Below are positions 13,479 to 21,745 of a DNA stretch of 64,000 nucleotides, in pieces (the first letter of the stretch is position 1; each line of letters opens with the position of its first letter). The position numbers were made by a program, and so were the translations under genes. The stretch is from Deinococcus arcticus (lineage in GTDB: Bacteria; Deinococcota; Deinococci; Deinococcales; Deinococcaceae), in contig NZ_PYSV01000002.1 in NCBI RefSeq assembly GCF_003028415.1, forward strand, positions 124,001-188,000, given 5' to 3'. A model generated the notes under the pieces. The model saw only the letters and a program-made list of their open reading frames with translations. It was not told the origin of the DNA and did no database searches.

Positions 13479-14030
13479 ATGCGCGGCGTGAGTGCTCCTG
13501 CCTTGACCCTGCGGGGCCGCCGCCCGCGTGACCTGAACGTGCTGCGCCGCTGGCTGACTGACCCGGGCGCCGAGTGGCGCCAGTGGGACGCGCCGTATTT
13601 TCATGCCAGCAACACCACCGAGGCCCTGGGGCGTTACGTGGAGCGCCTGGCCGAGACGCCGCCCAGCCCGCACGAACGGGTGATTGACCTGGGTGGCCAG
13701 TGCATTGGCATGGTCAACCGCGCCGAGGAAGACCCGGCAGGCGGCGGCTGGTGGGACCTGGGCGTGCTGATCTACGACCCCGCCCACTGGGGCCAGGGGC
13801 TGGGCACGGCGGCGTTGCGGCAGTGGGTACAGGCGACACTGGACGAAACAGAGGCGCACGTCCTCACTTTCACCACCTGGAGCGGCAACACGCGCATGAT
13901 CCGTGCGGCGCGGCGCTTGGGTTTTCAGGAGGCCGGGCGCGTGCGCGAGGCCCGACTGGTGGGGGGGAAGCACTTTGACCGCGTGCAGCTGGACCTGCTG
14001 CGGCGCGAGTGGCCGGGCGAAGGGGGGTAA
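13479..14030 (+). CDS. GNAT family N-acetyltransferase
   Basis: The 183-residue protein has the GNAT layout of the RimJ/RimL-like group: TLRGRRPRDLNVLRRWL at the N-terminus, a central sheet (WWDLGVLIYDP), the acetyl-CoA loop HWGQGLGTAAL (Q/RxxGxG/A), and NTRMIRAARRLGFQEAGRVREA. It transfers an acetyl group from acetyl-CoA to an amine; substrate unknown. ATG 13479 and GTG 13488 are both possible starts and neither has a clear ribosome site. It ends two bases before the following gene, so the two are likely co-transcribed. Confidence 0.82.
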   Translation: MRGVSAPALTLRGRRPRDLNVLRRWLTDPGAEWRQWDAPYFHASNTTEALGRYVERLAETPPSPHERVIDLGGQCIGMVNRAEEDPAGGGWWDLGVLIYDPAHWGQGLGTAALRQWVQATLDETEAHVLTFTTWSGNTRMIRAARRLGFQEAGRVREARLVGGKHFDRVQLDLLRREWPGEGG

Positions 14031-14032
14031 CG

Positions 14033-14656
14033 GTGGCCAGCCCGAACAAACCCCGCACCCGGGAGGCGCCCCCGGTGAACCCCCCAGGCTTTCTGGCCAC
14101 CCAGGACCTGAAGGACCGGGGCTGGACCCCCGCGCTGATTCGCCGCTTTCTGGGCGAGCACGACAGCACACGCCCCAACGGCCTGAAGATGGGCCGGCGT
14201 CGCCTGCCGCCCGTCAAGCTGTACGAGGAAGCCCGGGTGCTGGATGTGGAACGCCAGGACGTCTTTCTGGCCGCCCAGGCCCGCGCTGCCGACGCCCGCG
14301 AACGCGCCGAGCGCACCCGCGCCGCCCGCGCGCAGGCCCGCGCCGAGGCCCTGGAAACGGCGGCGGCGGCCTTCGTACCCGTGGTGCAGCCCCAGCCGCT
14401 GCGCAAGGGCGCCGTGCGGCAGGCCCGCGCGCCGTACCTGGCCCAGCTGGACGCGGTGCTGGACCATCTGGCCGCGCCCCTGGCGCCCCTCAGCGAGCGC
14501 GAGCGCGCGGCCCTGGCCGGGTTGCTGCGCCGCCGCCTGGACGAGGCACTGGCAGCGGCCTATCCCTGGTATCCGCACCCGGACGGGCCAAAGCGCACGG
14601 CCACCCGCCCGACCGAGGCCCGCCCCAGCGACTGGCGCACCTGGGACTGGGAGTAA
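14033..14656 (+). CDS. Conserved hypothetical protein, coiled coil plus C-terminal helical region
   Basis: This 207-residue protein is not one I recognise. It starts at GTG 14033, two bases after the GNAT stop. The N-terminal 60 residues include TQDLKDRGWTPALIRRFLGEHD, which looks like a small helix-turn-helix or zinc-free DNA-reading fold, then RRRLPPVKLYEEARV. Residues about 75-115 form a long Ala/Arg/Glu-rich coiled coil. The end (SERERAALAGLLRRRLDEALAAAYPWYPHPDG) is helical and aromatic. The layout hints at a nucleic-acid or cell-structure adaptor, but function is not assigned. Confidence 0.7.
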   Translation: MASPNKPRTREAPPVNPPGFLATQDLKDRGWTPALIRRFLGEHDSTRPNGLKMGRRRLPPVKLYEEARVLDVERQDVFLAAQARAADARERAERTRAARAQARAEALETAAAAFVPVVQPQPLRKGAVRQARAPYLAQLDAVLDHLAAPLAPLSERERAALAGLLRRRLDEALAAAYPWYPHPDGPKRTATRPTEARPSDWRTWDWE

Positions 14657-14805
14657 AGGGGCTGACCCGTGAAAGGCAGCCCCCCGCGTGAGCGAAAGGG
14701 GCACAGAGGACTTCGGCCAACACGGCCACAGCTGCCCCAGCCCGTTCAGCGCTTCAGAGTTGGCAAAAAAGCCCCCCCCACAACGGAGAGGGCCGGGGAG
14801 GAGGC

Positions 14806-15558
14806 CTACAGCGCGGCTTTTCGCCCTCGCAGGCTGGCCAGCCCGGCCAGCACCACCAGCGCCGCCGCCACCAGCACGCCCAGGGCCACGATGGCTGTAT
14901 CCGTGCGGGCCACATACACCCCGTAAAAGGCCCAGAGCAGCACAGCAGCGAAAGCGTAATCGTGGAAGCGCACCAGGAAGAACACCCCGATCACGGCGGC
15001 GATCACCACCAGCAGGGCTGACCAGAGCTGCGGGCTCAGGCCGAGGGCGCCGCCCGTGACCCCAATGCTGACCAGAAAGGCGGTGACGTTCGCAATGGTC
15101 GCCACGCTGATCCAGGCGAGGTACAGGCTGGCCGGCACCTGCAACGCCAGTGCCTCGGCGCCCAGGGGCTTCAGGCCGCGCACAGTCAGGTACAGCCAGA
15201 TCAGGCTGGCCAGCAGCGCCAGCATGATGGGCACGCTCAGGCCAATGTTCAGGCTCTGGAAGGCCAGCAGCCAGGAGACGTTCAGCACGTTCGCCAGCAA
15301 GAACGGCCAGAACAGCCGGTCATAGCGCGCCGTGCGCTGGCCGGGCAGCGCCTGATACACGGCAAACACCAGCAGGCCCAGGAAGATCGGGCCCCACACC
15401 GCAAACGTGAGCCCGGCGGGGGTGAACGCGTTGGGCAGGGCGTCGCTCACCTCCTTGTTGCTGTTGCCGAACAGGGGCAGGGCGTTGCTCAGATAGTTCA
15501 TGAGCAGGGTCAGCAGGGTGGCCAACACCAGGGTGATCTGCCGCGCAAGTCCAGTCAT
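14806..15558 (-). CDS. TspO/MBR-like tryptophan-rich sensory protein
   Basis: The 250-residue protein is almost wholly hydrophobic, with about seven helices. The first two thirds show the TspO pattern (FTPAGLTFAVWGPIFLGLLVFAVYQ, SWLLAFQ, YLAWISVATIANVTAFLV). It is longer than classic five-helix TspO (about 160 residues), like the long forms seen in Actinobacteria. TspO proteins bind tetrapyrroles and act in stress responses; the ligand here is unknown. Start ATG 15558 has TACCGT six bases upstream, fitting a leaderless transcript. Confidence 0.72.
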   Translation of the reverse strand: MTGLARQITLVLATLLTLLMNYLSNALPLFGNSNKEVSDALPNAFTPAGLTFAVWGPIFLGLLVFAVYQALPGQRTARYDRLFWPFLLANVLNVSWLLAFQSLNIGLSVPIMLALLASLIWLYLTVRGLKPLGAEALALQVPASLYLAWISVATIANVTAFLVSIGVTGGALGLSPQLWSALLVVIAAVIGVFFLVRFHDYAFAAVLLWAFYGVYVARTDTAIVALGVLVAAALVVLAGLASLRGRKAAL

Positions 15559-15564
15559 GGCTTT

Positions 15565-15570
15565 ACGGTA
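15565..15570 (-). promoter_or_regulatory. Leaderless -10 box of the TspO-like gene
   Basis: TACCGT on the minus strand is six bases before ATG 15558. Confidence 0.5.
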
Positions 15571-15696
15571 AGCAGCTTTAGGGGTGAAGAGGTGTCAGAA
15601 CGACAACGTTCGTACCTTTAGGGGTTCTTGAGGCTTCATCCATACATTGCCCAGCTGACTGTGTAGAGGCTGTGCACGCGGCAATCGGGCTTTCCC

Positions 15697-16080
15697 TCAG
15701 GTGTCATAAACGGCGGTCAGTTCTGGGTGGCGCGGTAACAGGCCGGTAATGACCTGTCGGAAGAGGTGCCGCAATTCATCGCCTGATATGGAGATTGACC
15801 TATATGGGCCCTCTGTATCAACCGTCCACTCGTCCTCAGCTTGCGGCTCAGGGTCATTAGGTTGAGGGGCATAGATGGTTCGAGATGCACCGCCAAGAGC
15901 ATAAATGTAATAGCCCTCGCCCATAGGATCGAATCGCTTCATAAATCCAGAAGAATCCTTGACTCTTTTTTGTATAATGTCGCCTACGGATCCCGAAATG
16001 AAGGTGTAAAGAATATTCTCAGGGTCGTCAGATATGAAATACGAGCCATCACCTCTAAAATTTACCGCTCTATAATTCAT
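15697..16080 (-). CDS. Small orphan protein, candidate immunity partner
   Basis: The 127-residue acidic protein has no signal peptide or membrane helix and I do not recognise the family. It contains many aromatic and acidic residues (FISDDPENILYTFISG, PEPQAEDEWTVDTEGPYRS). Its start ATG 16080 overlaps the stop of the large upstream gene (ATGA), and GGAGG lies inside that gene's end. Its base composition is clearly more AT-rich than neighbours, with AT runs near 15950-16080 that are rare in this window. Small size, acidity, tight 3' coupling to a large gene and odd composition are the usual look of an immunity gene, which is inference only. Confidence 0.65.
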   Translation of the reverse strand: MNYRAVNFRGDGSYFISDDPENILYTFISGSVGDIIQKRVKDSSGFMKRFDPMGEGYYIYALGGASRTIYAPQPNDPEPQAEDEWTVDTEGPYRSISISGDELRHLFRQVITGLLPRHPELTAVYDT

Positions 16081-17951
16081 TTCAAGCCTCCAATGGTAAA
16101 TGCTTTATCATTGACGTACCAGCTTGCGATTTCCAGTCGACCACTCACTTGATTTTTAACAATGCGAACATCAATGGGCATCATAACCGTCTTATTGGAT
16201 CTATTCAAGACAGGGACTTCCACGGTGATCACCTGATTATCCGTCGTCAATGGCTTACTAGACAAAAACTTCCCCACCTGGTTGGCTATAACCGGCTCCA
16301 GAGATTCAAGCGTTTTGGCGGTTCCGCCAACTGTTTTGGGCTGTTTCACCGCACGACCTTTGAAACTGTATGTATACTGGCTGGCTGTATCAAGTTTCCC
16401 AGCAGACGAAGTTTTGTATGAAATAGTTTTGGTTGCCGCCTTATTGACGATCACTTGATCACCGTATATGTCGAGCGCCTTCTTCCAAGCCTCAGCTGAA
16501 TGTCCACCCGCAAAACCCCGTTCGAGCATCGTGCGCTGTGCCAGTTGATAGCGGTAACCCTCAGGCAGCTCGGTCCCTGCCTTCCACTGCGCCGCCTCTC
16601 CGTATTTCGGTCTGTTTTGCGGGGTTTTGCCAATCTCGGTCAGAAACTTGATGTTGTATCCACCGCTTGCTGGCAACATGGCATTTGCGCCAGACAGAAA
16701 ACCGCTGCGGGGCCCACCAGGGGTGTTATAGAACTCAAAGCGGCCTATCGGTTCTCCCGCTGAACCTGGAATAGGCTCGACGACAACGCCTTTGGATGCT
16801 GGAATCGCCAATTTGGCGGCACTTCCTGTTTGCAAGCTGATCTGCCCGCCTGTATCGAGTTGTGCTCGGGCTAGAAAATCATTGCTCACCACATGTGGGC
16901 GCACATCTTTGAGCAGGCCGTCCACTTGACCAATCTTGGGAAACCGCGCGCGCAGTTCAGCATTGGCAGCCTGTACCCGCGCGGCGGCTTGCTGCGGGGT
17001 TTCACCTGTTCGGACATTAGGATTCACGTCCAGAAAGAGTTGGTTGGAAGTGACCTTTTTGGCGTCGTACTTGTACGCGCTGGCTCTGGCCTGCTGCTGC
17101 GCCTGCTCATATTGACTGCGCGTTCCCGTTTCACTGGCTGGGCGCGCTGGTGTGCCTCGCTGGGGCAGTGGCTGAGTCCCACCCTGGGGTGGCGTGCTGC
17201 GCCCACCCATGGCCCGGATACCTAGAACCGCGCCAACAATACCGGCGCCCAGCGCTGGCAATTCACCCACACCGGAGCCGAGCATGTCATGGCTCAGCGT
17301 GTCACCAATGGTTTTCACCTGACGGGTCGAACCTGTCACGGCCAGATTCAGGGCCGTTTCGTTGTACGTGGCGGACCACACTTTGTAAGGCACCACGGCC
17401 TGGGGCAAGGCATAGAGCGCCCCAGCCTTCTCACGGCCCGTACTGACAGCCGCCTTCTGGGCCAGCGCATAGGCTGCCGCCAGCTTGGCCTTCACCTCAG
17501 CTCTGCGGGCCGGATTGGACCCAGCATCGGTCAGGTCAGCCAGAAGCTGAGTCCGGTAACGGGCCAGATCGCGGAGGTCCTCGATGTTGGCTGTTCGGCC
17601 TGCTGGCTGAAGGAAAGCCGTTGCCAACGCCTGATTGATGGCCTGAATCTGTTTGGTGCCAGCAGGCCCAAACACCTGCCCAGCCTTGACAGCGGCGCTG
17701 CCCGCCACAGCAACAGCGTAATTCTGATGCAGGAGTTCAGTGGCAAGGACCTCGTTGGGACGGCTGATTTTCTTCAGGGCAACCCGGGTCTGCTCCGTGG
17801 CGGCTCGGGTCGCAGTGGTCAGGGTATTGGTGAGTTGCTGAGCCGGTTTCTGCGGCTTGGCCAGGGCCACAGGGGCAGGACTGGCGGGTCTGGCCGCCGC
17901 AGTGGACGGGCTCTGGGCGGGCGTTCGGGCGCGCAATGGGGTCGTCGTCAC
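16077..17951 (-). CDS. Large orphan protein, candidate polymorphic toxin/effector
   Basis: The 624-residue protein starts at GTG 17951 with a strong AAGGAGGTGA site. It has no Sec signal. Domains seen by eye: a Pro/Ala/Thr-rich disordered leader (1-35), a mostly helical Ala-rich region (40-210), a short Gly/Ala hydrophobic stretch (GAGIVGAVLGIRAMGG, about 240-255), a Gln/Pro linker (260-300), then a mixed sheet/helix C-terminal half (from about 300) of lower GC, including GGHSAEAWKKALDIYGDQV and ending WYVNDKAFTIGGLK. A disordered leader and linker joined to a distinct C-terminal domain, followed by a small overlapping gene, fits a contact- or tail-delivered toxin. No catalytic motif is identified. 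Confidence 0.6.
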   Translation of the reverse strand: MTTTPLRARTPAQSPSTAAARPASPAPVALAKPQKPAQQLTNTLTTATRAATEQTRVALKKISRPNEVLATELLHQNYAVAVAGSAAVKAGQVFGPAGTKQIQAINQALATAFLQPAGRTANIEDLRDLARYRTQLLADLTDAGSNPARRAEVKAKLAAAYALAQKAAVSTGREKAGALYALPQAVVPYKVWSATYNETALNLAVTGSTRQVKTIGDTLSHDMLGSGVGELPALGAGIVGAVLGIRAMGGRSTPPQGGTQPLPQRGTPARPASETGTRSQYEQAQQQARASAYKYDAKKVTSNQLFLDVNPNVRTGETPQQAAARVQAANAELRARFPKIGQVDGLLKDVRPHVVSNDFLARAQLDTGGQISLQTGSAAKLAIPASKGVVVEPIPGSAGEPIGRFEFYNTPGGPRSGFLSGANAMLPASGGYNIKFLTEIGKTPQNRPKYGEAAQWKAGTELPEGYRYQLAQRTMLERGFAGGHSAEAWKKALDIYGDQVIVNKAATKTISYKTSSAGKLDTASQYTYSFKGRAVKQPKTVGGTAKTLESLEPVIANQVGKFLSSKPLTTDNQVITVEVPVLNRSNKTVMMPIDVRIVKNQVSGRLEIASWYVNDKAFTIGGLK

Positions 17952-18048
17952 ACGTCACCTCCTTACGCCAAATGTGGCACAGGAGGTGAGGGAATTCGAG
18001 CGACTGTGACGAGGTTGAGCCCTCCTGTCCTGCGCCACTTGGCAGGCG

Positions 18049-18078
18049 TTTTTACACCTTGCCAAAGCTGAAGGTCAA
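18049..18078 (-). promoter_or_regulatory. Possible promoter of the toxin-like gene
   Basis: On the minus strand TTGACC (18078-18073) and TAAAAA (18054-18049) are 18 bases apart. The leader of about 90 bases contains a small hairpin (CGCC...GGCG) and the ribosome site before GTG 17951. Confidence 0.4.
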
Positions 18079-18151
18079 ACCTCCTCTCTCACCTTCCCGG
18101 CGTCAGGGTCCCAGATCACCTGCCCTCCACCCGCCCCACGTCTCCCTGCGT

Positions 18152-19306
18152 TCAGGTCGTGTAGTCCGCGTTGATGCTCACGTATTCGGCGCTCAGGTCG
18201 CAGCCCCACGCCTCGCCCCGGGCCTCGCCCACGCCCAGGGCCACGGTGAACACCACTTCCTCTGCCTGCATGCTCCGGCTCACGGCCGCCGCGTCATAGG
18301 GCAGCGGCTGGCCGGCAAACACCGGCTGACCCTGCACGCTCACCTTCAGCTGGGCCACGTCCACGGCGGCGCCGCTGCGCCCCACGGCCATGATCACGCG
18401 GCCCCAGTTGGGATCATTGCCGTGCACAGCGCTTTTCAGCAGTGGAGACACGCAGCAGGTGCGCGCGGCGGCCAGGGCCTCGGCCTCGGTGCGCGCGCCC
18501 TGGACCTGCACGGTCAGCAGTTTGGTGGCGCCCTCGCCGTCGGCGGCGATCTGCCGGGCCAGGTCGCGCATCACGCCTTCCAGGGCAGCCAGGAATTCGC
18601 CCAGCGGCACCTCGCCCGCCTGTCCGTTGGCCAGCACGGCGGCCATATCGTTGGTGCTGGTGTCGCCGTCCACCGTCACCGCGTTGAAGGTGCGGTTCAC
18701 GATGGCCGGAAAGGCCGCGCGCAGCGCCTCGCCCTCCACTGCCGCGTCGGTAAAGGCAAAGGCAAACATGGTGGCCATGTCCGGGTGAATCATGCCGCTG
18801 CCCTTGGCCGTGCCCACGATGCGCGCGCCGGTGCTCAGGGTGGCGTGCGCCGTCTTGGGCCGCGTGTCGGTGGTCATGATGGCGGCGGCGAACAGGTCGG
18901 CGCCGCTCGCCAGTTCGTCCGGCAGATGCTCAATGCCGCTGAGCACGCGGTCCATGGGCAGCAGGTGCCCAATGATGCCGGTGCTGGCGGTCAGCACGGC
19001 CGCTGCGGGCACGTTCAGCACGCTGCCGAACGCCCCGGCCATGTCCGCGTTGTCGCGTTCGCCCCGCGCGCCGGTGGCGGCGTTGGCGTTGCCCGCATTC
19101 ACCAGCAGGGCACGCACGGGCCCGCCCGCTGCGTACAACTCGCGGTTGCGCTCCACGCACGCGGCGGCGGTGGTGGAGCGGGTGCCGGCGAAGGCCCAGG
19201 TGCAGTCGTGGCTGGACACCACACCGCTCAGGTCAGTCCTGCCGCTGGGCTTGATGCCGGCGGCCATCGCAGCGGCCGTGAAACCGGTGGGAAGGGGAAG
19301 GCTCAT
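18152..19306 (-). CDS. argJ: Bifunctional glutamate/ornithine N-acetyltransferase
   Basis: The 384-residue ArgJ moves the acetyl group from N-acetylornithine to glutamate (cyclic arginine pathway) and may also use acetyl-CoA. It has the self-cleavage site KGSGMIHPDMATM, where the Thr after MA becomes the N-terminal nucleophile of the beta chain, the GEGATKLLTV motif, and SPLLKSAVHGNDPNWGR. The early TASTGIIG block is also typical. Start ATG 19306 has TACACT seven bases upstream and diverges from the GMC oxidoreductase gene with only 50 bases between starts. Confidence 0.95.
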   Translation of the reverse strand: MSLPLPTGFTAAAMAAGIKPSGRTDLSGVVSSHDCTWAFAGTRSTTAAACVERNRELYAAGGPVRALLVNAGNANAATGARGERDNADMAGAFGSVLNVPAAAVLTASTGIIGHLLPMDRVLSGIEHLPDELASGADLFAAAIMTTDTRPKTAHATLSTGARIVGTAKGSGMIHPDMATMFAFAFTDAAVEGEALRAAFPAIVNRTFNAVTVDGDTSTNDMAAVLANGQAGEVPLGEFLAALEGVMRDLARQIAADGEGATKLLTVQVQGARTEAEALAAARTCCVSPLLKSAVHGNDPNWGRVIMAVGRSGAAVDVAQLKVSVQGQPVFAGQPLPYDAAAVSRSMQAEEVVFTVALGVGEARGEAWGCDLSAEYVSINADYTT

Positions 19307-19313
19307 GCGGGGA

Positions 19314-19348
19314 AGTGTAGCGGGCGCGGCCCGCCCCCGGCCTATACT
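19314..19348. promoter_or_regulatory. Divergent leaderless promoters of argJ and the GMC oxidoreductase
   Basis: Minus strand TACACT at 19319-19314 serves argJ (seven bases before ATG 19306). Plus strand TATACT at 19343-19348 serves the oxidoreductase (eight bases before ATG 19357). The two -10 boxes are about 25 bases apart, so their -35 regions must overlap. Confidence 0.65.
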
Positions 19349-19356
19349 CGCCGCAC

Positions 19357-20937
19357 ATGACAACAGGCAGCGGGGGACAGGCAGATGTGGTGGTGGTGGG
19401 CGCCGGGTCCGGCGGGTGCGTGGCGGCGCGCGCGCTGCTGGACGCCGGACTGCGGGTGCTGCTGCTGGAGGCCGGCGGCCCGGACACCCACCCGCTGATT
19501 CGCGCGCCGGGGGCCTTTAGCAAGCTCTTTCGCACGCGGGTGGACTGGAATTTTTCCACCGTGCCCCAGCCCCACGCTGCCGGGCGCAGCTTCTACTGGC
19601 CGCGCGGCAAGGTGCTGGGCGGCAGCAGCGCCATCAACGCCACCATCTGGATTCGCGGTTCAAAGCGTGATTTCGACAGCTGGGGCGAGGGCTGGACCTG
19701 GGCCGACGTGCTGCCTACCTTCCGCGCGCTGGAGGACTACCGGGGGCCCGCCTCGCCCACCCGGGGCCAGGGCGGGCCCATGCCGGTGGGCGCGCGGGCG
19801 CAGTCGCATGCCCTGAGTCACGCCTTTGTGGCCTCGGCGGCGCTGGGGCTGGGCCTGCAGCCAGCAGACACCTTCAACGACGGGGAACTGGCCGGCGCGG
19901 GCCTGCTGGAAAGCAACCACCGCGGCGGCGAGCGCTACAGCGCCTTTCGCGCCTTTCTCAGGCCGGTGCTGAACCACCCCAACCTGACGGTGCTGACGGG
20001 CGCCCACGTGCTGGAACTGCTGTGGAACGGCACCCACGCGGCGGGCGTGCGCCTGCGCTGGCAGGGCCGCACCCTGGATGCCCCGGCGGGCGGCGTGCTG
20101 CTGAGCGCCGGAGCCCTGCAAACCCCACAGCTGCTGCTGCTTTCGGGCGTGGGGCCCCGCGCGGCACTGGAGCGGCTGAATATCCCGGTGCGCGCAGCGC
20201 TGGGCGGCGTGGGGGCGGGGCTGCAGGACCACCTCGCCGTGCCGGTGATTACCCGCTCCCTGGTGCCCTCGCTGGACAGTGGCCCGCCCGCCGCCGCGCT
20301 GGCCCGCTACGCCTGGAACCGCACCGGGCCCCTGAGCAGCAACGTGGCCGAGGCCGCCGCTTTTTCCCACGCCCGCCCCGGCCTGCGCCCCGACGAGGAC
20401 CCGGACATTCAGTTTCACTTTGGACCCGCCTACTTCCGTGACCACGGCTTTCAGACCGCCCCCGGCGCGCACTTCTCGGTGGGGCCGGTGCTGGTGGACG
20501 TGCACAGCCGGGGCCGCCTTACGCTGGCCTCGCGCGATCCGCTGGCGCCCCCGGTGCTGGACCCGGCCTACCTGACCGACGAGCGCGACCTGCAGAGCCT
20601 GCTGGCGGGCGTGCGGCAGGCGCGCGAGATTGCGGCGGCTCCGCCCCTCAGGGGCCTGCGCGGCGCCGAGGTGCTGCCCGGCGAGGGGGTGCGCAGCGAG
20701 GCGGCGCTGCGCGCCTTTGTGGCTCAGGAGTGCGCCACGCTGTACCACCCGGTGGGCACGGCGGCCCTGGGCGACGGCGACGGCGCCGTGGTGGACCGCA
20801 CCCTGGCGGTGCGCGGCACCCGGGGCCTGTGGGTGGGCGACGCCAGCGTGATGCCGCGCATTCTGCACGCCAACACCAACGCGGCGACCATGATGATCGG
20901 GGCGCGGGCTGCCAGGTTTGTGGCGGCGGCCCTCTAA
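19357..20937 (+). CDS. GMC family FAD-dependent oxidoreductase
   Basis: The 526-residue protein has the N-terminal FAD loop VVVGAGSGGCVAARAL, the GMC signatures RGKVLGGSSAINATIWIRG and GALQTPQLLLLSGVGP, and the C-terminal catalytic region YHPVGTAALG plus LHANTNAATMMIGARAA. The catalytic His and the following Asn are present. The family includes choline dehydrogenase and alcohol oxidases; the alcohol substrate here is not clear, and no betaine genes are next to it. It is soluble with no signal peptide. Confidence 0.9.
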   Translation: MTTGSGGQADVVVVGAGSGGCVAARALLDAGLRVLLLEAGGPDTHPLIRAPGAFSKLFRTRVDWNFSTVPQPHAAGRSFYWPRGKVLGGSSAINATIWIRGSKRDFDSWGEGWTWADVLPTFRALEDYRGPASPTRGQGGPMPVGARAQSHALSHAFVASAALGLGLQPADTFNDGELAGAGLLESNHRGGERYSAFRAFLRPVLNHPNLTVLTGAHVLELLWNGTHAAGVRLRWQGRTLDAPAGGVLLSAGALQTPQLLLLSGVGPRAALERLNIPVRAALGGVGAGLQDHLAVPVITRSLVPSLDSGPPAAALARYAWNRTGPLSSNVAEAAAFSHARPGLRPDEDPDIQFHFGPAYFRDHGFQTAPGAHFSVGPVLVDVHSRGRLTLASRDPLAPPVLDPAYLTDERDLQSLLAGVRQAREIAAAPPLRGLRGAEVLPGEGVRSEAALRAFVAQECATLYHPVGTAALGDGDGAVVDRTLAVRGTRGLWVGDASVMPRILHANTNAATMMIGARAARFVAAAL

Positions 20938-21030
20938 AGCCCAGAGCGTCAGGACGAGGCCCAGAGGGCCGCACATTCCTCATGCCCAGTTCATGAGCAG
21001 CCCCCGCGTGGCAGGTAGGGTGGCACAGAC

Positions 21031-21555
21031 ATGAGGCGCTTCCTTTCTGTACCGCTGACCGCTGCCCTGGGCGCGGCCACCCTCGCCAGTGCCGTGCCCG
21101 TGAAACTGGGCAACGTGCCCGTGACGGTTGAACCGAACGCCAAACTGCTGACCCTGAGTGCCGCCGGCATTCGCACGGCCTTTCCCTCGGCCGCTGGCCG
21201 CCCTGACGCTGTGTTCATGACCGAGGACCGCAAGGTGAGTGTGGCCTTTGAGTGGCGCGCGAGCAAGCTGGCGCAGAACGAGGTGGCCAAGCTGGTCGAG
21301 CAGTTTCCCGGCGTGATCCGCGCCCAGGTGCCCAACATCCGCAGTCTGAAAGCCAATCTGGTGCAGGTGGGCGGCGCGCCCTGGGCCCAGTTCGTGTTCA
21401 CCACCCCCGGCCAGGGCGACGAACTGCGCCGCGAACTGATGGTGACCAGCGCGGGCGGGCGCATGCTGGTGATCACCATTGCCGGTAACCTCAAGGACTA
21501 CTCGAAAAATGAGGCCGTGGTGCGCACCCTGGCCAACAGCGTCCGGGTGAACTGA
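21031..21555 (+). CDS. Exported protein of unknown function, DcrB-like size
   Basis: The 174-residue protein begins with a clear signal peptide (MRRFLSVPLTAALGAATLASA). The mature part reads as an alpha/beta domain with AFPSAAGRPDAVFMTEDRKVSVAFEW and PWAQFVFTTPGQGDELRRELM followed by a NLKDYSKNEAVVRTLANSV helix. This resembles DcrB/DUF1795-type periplasmic proteins in size and end pattern, but the match is by eye. TAGGGT lies nine bases before the ATG. A strong terminator follows. Confidence 0.7.
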   Translation: MRRFLSVPLTAALGAATLASAVPVKLGNVPVTVEPNAKLLTLSAAGIRTAFPSAAGRPDAVFMTEDRKVSVAFEWRASKLAQNEVAKLVEQFPGVIRAQVPNIRSLKANLVQVGGAPWAQFVFTTPGQGDELRRELMVTSAGGRMLVITIAGNLKDYSKNEAVVRTLANSVRVN

Positions 21556-21571
21556 GGGGACAGGAGTTGAT

Positions 21572-21606
21572 GCCGCCTTCCCGCGTCCGGGGGGGCGGCT
21601 TTTTTT
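21572..21606 (+). terminator. Intrinsic terminator after the exported-protein gene
   Basis: GCCGCC and GGCGGC pair around a short loop and are followed by seven T residues. Confidence 0.85.
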
Positions 21607-21607
21607 A

Positions 21608-21730
21608 GCCATGAGCTCTGGGCCATGGGGGAAAGATCGGGAGGTGCGGCCGGAATGGGAGAAGGAGGCAGTAGGCCCACCCCCGTCTCTCGCTTTTTCC
21701 CCATGGCTCATGGCCCAGAGCCCAGAGCCC
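21608..21730. repeat. Spaced inverted word-like repeat before the methyltransferase
   Basis: CATGAGCTCTGGGCCATGGGG near 21610-21635 pairs with CCCCATGGCTCATGGCCCAGAG near 21704-21725. Similar words (ATGGCTCATGGCC, GGGCTCTGAGCC) occur at 25930-26005 and 42540-42600. Confidence 0.5.
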
Positions 21731-21732
21731 TT

Positions 21733-21738
21733 TACTCT
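21733..21738 (+). promoter_or_regulatory. Leaderless -10 box of the methyltransferase gene
   Basis: TACTCT is seven bases before GTG 21746 and argues against the longer in-frame start at 21611, which would translate the word-like repeat. Confidence 0.6.
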
Positions 21739-21745
21739 TCTCCCT

